From contig JBBPUQ010000003.1 in assembly GCA_038501195.1 (NCBI GenBank), positions 4,184,501-4,248,500 of the forward strand: a stretch of 64,000 nucleotides of DNA, in the 5' to 3' direction. Positions within the stretch are counted from its first letter, which is position 1, and the number at the start of each line of letters is the position of its first letter. Source of the stretch: Nemania diffusa. Taxonomy: Eukaryota; Ascomycota; Sordariomycetes; Xylariales; Xylariaceae. Shown here piece by piece: positions 62,129-64,000 of this stretch. The translations under genes and the position numbers were made by a program. Below the pieces are notes generated by a model, which had not been told where the DNA came from, made no database searches, and saw only the letters and a list, made by a program, of their open reading frames with translations.

Positions 62129-62971
62129 TCACTCGGGCGGATCTGGCCCCGGCCAAGAAAAGCGAATATTGCGATCGCGCAAACCAGACTCTATGATACT
62201 AATACCACCAGATTTCAGAATCCATTCCACGCGATGGTCGCGGTACTCGCGCTTCGCCCCGCTACCCCTCCGGAACGGACTACCCGCAATAGCGGCCATC
62301 ATCTTCGCCGTTTTCGCCGCGGCCGCGTATTCAGCAAAGGTATCCCGGACGCATGGCAGCTCGCTGATCCTCGCGTGCCACTGCTGCAGCGGGCTGCCGT
62401 CAGCCGGGCCTAAGCCGTAACTGATGCTGCGGTTGAGGTACGGCGCAACGGCAACGTCCGCCCAGCCGAACGCCGCGCCGCTGAAGAACGGACCCGCGCC
62501 GATCTGCGCCTCCAGCCACGCTAGGACCTCGCGCGTGTGAACCCCGGCCTGCGTCTTCAGCTTCTCCGCAACGCCCTCCGCTACCCCGCGCCCGTACCGG
62601 GTCACCTCCGCATACCCCCAGTTCACCGCCTCATAGTGCGTGTCGCAGAGATCTTCAATCATGCGGGCGCGGGCCCGCGCTGCCGGGTCACTGCGGGGTG
62701 GGAGCAATGGCGGCTCTGGAAATTTGTCCTCTAGGTACTCTAGGATGATGGTCGAGTCGAAGATGCGCGCTTCTCCGTCGATGAGTGCCGGGACTTCCTG
62801 GCGGGGATGGACCGAGGCAGGGAAGTCTTTCATCTCTTGGTTCCCCGACCCCATGCCGGAGGGTATAGCGTGTTCGAAAGGGATGTTCTTCCATCGTAGC
62901 GCGATTCGGACTTTCTGTGCATAGGATGAGATAGGATGGTCGTGGAGGAAGAGCTTGCTATCTAGCGCCAT
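62129..62971 (-). CDS. Glutathione S-transferase
   Basis: Cytosolic GST-fold protein, 280 aa in one exon. The N-terminal thioredoxin-like domain (residues 1-90) has LFLHDHPISSYAQKVRIALR, with Ser/Tyr near position 15 as candidate glutathione-activating residues, the cis-Pro motif VPALIDGEARIFDSTIILEY (glutathione-binding Asp-Ser) and EYLEDKFPEP. The C-terminal all-helical domain includes EDLCDTHYEAVNWGYAEVTR and GWADVAVAPYLNR, which holds the N-capping/hydrophobic-staple region of GSTs. The last 45 residues are an unusual basic extension past the normal end of the fold. The start is the ATG at 62971 giving MALDSKLFLHD; the frame continues upstream without ATG. The substrate (detoxification or a biosynthetic intermediate) cannot be told from sequence. 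GC content is higher than its surroundings. Confidence 0.88.
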   Translation of the reverse strand: MALDSKLFLHDHPISSYAQKVRIALRWKNIPFEHAIPSGMGSGNQEMKDFPASVHPRQEVPALIDGEARIFDSTIILEYLEDKFPEPPLLPPRSDPAARARARMIEDLCDTHYEAVNWGYAEVTRYGRGVAEGVAEKLKTQAGVHTREVLAWLEAQIGAGPFFSGAAFGWADVAVAPYLNRSISYGLGPADGSPLQQWHARISELPCVRDTFAEYAAAAKTAKMMAAIAGSPFRRGSGAKREYRDHRVEWILKSGGISIIESGLRDRNIRFSWPGPDPPE

Positions 62972-63838
62972 TTCGATGTGATTGTTGGGGACTTCGGATA
63001 GCGTAATACAAGCTCGAAAATGTATTTTGAAAGAGAGAGGTGTATGCAAATGAAGTCCGCCACGGTGCCGAGTGGGCGCTTAAAGGGATATACAAAGACG
63101 TAACGCCACGCTTATAAATCACAATGGCGTAGCAACAGGGTGCCGAATCAGGACTTACAAGCTACTGATATATTAATTAACAGTAAAACCACCTCAGCGA
63201 CCGTTCATAAGCTCTTAGTACCGTCAAGATTTTGTTGTCAAGTCGTTATGCCCTTGAATCTTTCTCAAGCGGCCGCAATTGGATATTCTGAAGCGCGACA
63301 CTCAGCAGTTTCTTCCGCTTCAGGTTCGTCCTCAACTCAGCGTTCAGCCTTGAAATCTTCTCCCTGTTAGTAGATGTAGTCTTGGGGTTAATTACTAGCA
63401 ACGGATCAACCGACTCAGATCGGATCAGTTATCTAGATATGCTATTTGTAAGTATGAGTCATGGTCGGGCTCTTGAGTGTTCTATCAATTCCAAAGTCCT
63501 TGGCATAGAGCTCGCAGTTCTGCGCAACCCATTGATAGCTAGCCTTCAAGTTTATGTCGACCGCCATTCCTGTCCAATGGCCATTACGACAACCTTAAGT
63601 CGTTTATGTTCTCATGGCACAGCAAGATTTTAAGTAGAGAATTAGATAAAAGAAAATAGTGTAAGACTAAGTTGTTCTGATTAATAATGCATATCCCTTC
63701 CTTTCGACCTACTTCTTTGAAGTTGTACATACACTTATAGCACCGTGTAACTAACTTCGTTTATACCTAGTGCTTTGCAACACGGGGTTGCAAGTCTTAG
63801 TCTTCCAGTATCATCCTAGCTTCCAGTTCACACATTTA
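62972..63838. other. Region between GST and the right-edge gene, with coding relics
   Basis: Holds the upstream flank of the GST gene and two short minus-strand stretches of protein-like sequence (listed separately). Otherwise AT-rich with no supportable complete gene. Confidence 0.45.
63246..63567 (-). pseudogene. Probable gene relic with a coiled-coil-like end
   Basis: Two adjacent minus-strand open pieces too short for a normal gene call. 63567-63442 starts with ATG and encodes 41 residues including NLKASYQWVAQNCELYAKDF. The second frame ends at a TAA at 63246-63248 and reads ESVDPLLVINPKTTS, then REKISRLNAELRTNLKRKKL and LSVALQNIQLRPLEKD, a charged amphipathic helix pattern. They lie in different frames, with no good GT donor between them, so a degraded gene is more likely than an intact two-exon gene. 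Family not recognised. Confidence 0.33.
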
Positions 63839-64000
63839 TCATTTGGTATCCTCCTGAAGAACCCCATCAATAACTTCGTAAGCTTTCATACCATCACCAT
63901 GTTTCTTCCACACAATACCATGCCCTATAGGCTCATTAAATCTCAGCCTGTCATCCAAAGGGACTTCAGGCCACAACTCGTCATCTTCATGTCCAGGGAC
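63839..64000 (-). CDS. 3' end of an unknown protein gene, cut by the window edge
   Basis: The last 53 codons and stop of a minus-strand gene that begins beyond the window. The frame has no stop up to the edge and reads HEDDELWPEVPLDDRLRFNE followed by GHGIVWKKHGDGMKAYEVID, ending VLQEDTK. The acidic and aromatic composition is clearly protein-like. I do not recognise the family. It might also be a final exon only. Confidence 0.6.
   Translation of the reverse strand, partial: VPGHEDDELWPEVPLDDRLRFNEPIGHGIVWKKHGDGMKAYEVIDGVLQEDTK

Overview
This is nuclear DNA of a filamentous ascomycete (Pezizomycotina, most likely a Sordariomycete). The genes are split by short introns of about 50-120 bp with GT-AG ends and CTAAC/CTGAC-like branch sites. 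The protein set is typically fungal, and the spaces between genes are strewn with TAGGTACC/GTAGGTAGG-type tracts seen in many Sordariomycete genomes (class-level placement is inference). I rebuilt exon structures by hand from splice signals, reading frame and family knowledge. All joined frames close without internal stops.

Layout, left to right. HUT1-like nucleotide-sugar transporter (229-1682, -). A 3.8 kb AT-rich gap. A triple-KH RNA-binding protein (5448-6752, -). A 4.4 kb gap. A Trp/Asp-Phe motif protein resembling the AP-1/clathrin accessory LAA2 (11117-12952, -), divergent from a TBC1D5-like Rab GAP (13688-16194, +). PAS-domain kinase (16878-21132, -). Class I cAMP phosphodiesterase PDE2 (23547-26334, -). 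A 10.5 kb stretch with no convincing gene. UBP12/USP15-type deubiquitinase (36787-42039, -). Insulin-degrading-enzyme/STE23 protease (45159-48563, -). A 4 kb gap. MPP6-like exosome cofactor carrying a zinc knuckle (52547-53475, -), divergent from complex I subunit NDUFS6/NUMM (54139-54819, +). Membrane-anchored UPF0047/YjbQ protein (55323-56043, +). Cleavage factor CFIm25 (56240-57114, -). A large ankyrin-CorA fusion (58390-61594, +). A glutathione S-transferase (62129-62971, -). The 3' end of an unknown gene at the right edge (63839-64000, -).

Most genes are conserved housekeeping functions: nutrient signalling (PAS kinase, PDE2), ubiquitin and peptide turnover, mRNA 3'-end formation and decay, trafficking, respiration. 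They do not form an evident gene cluster or operon-like system. The most accessory part is the right end: the ankyrin-CorA gene with nearly identical internal repeats, a GST, and relics of coding sequence. No rRNA, tRNA, CRISPR or intact transposon was recognised.

Points most worth checking: the ankyrin-CorA architecture with homogenised repeats; the zinc knuckle fused to MPP6; the missing in-frame AUG at the 5' end of the UBP12 gene; two candidate start codons in STE23 that mirror human IDE; a GC-AG intron; and the dispersed TAGGTACC motif.
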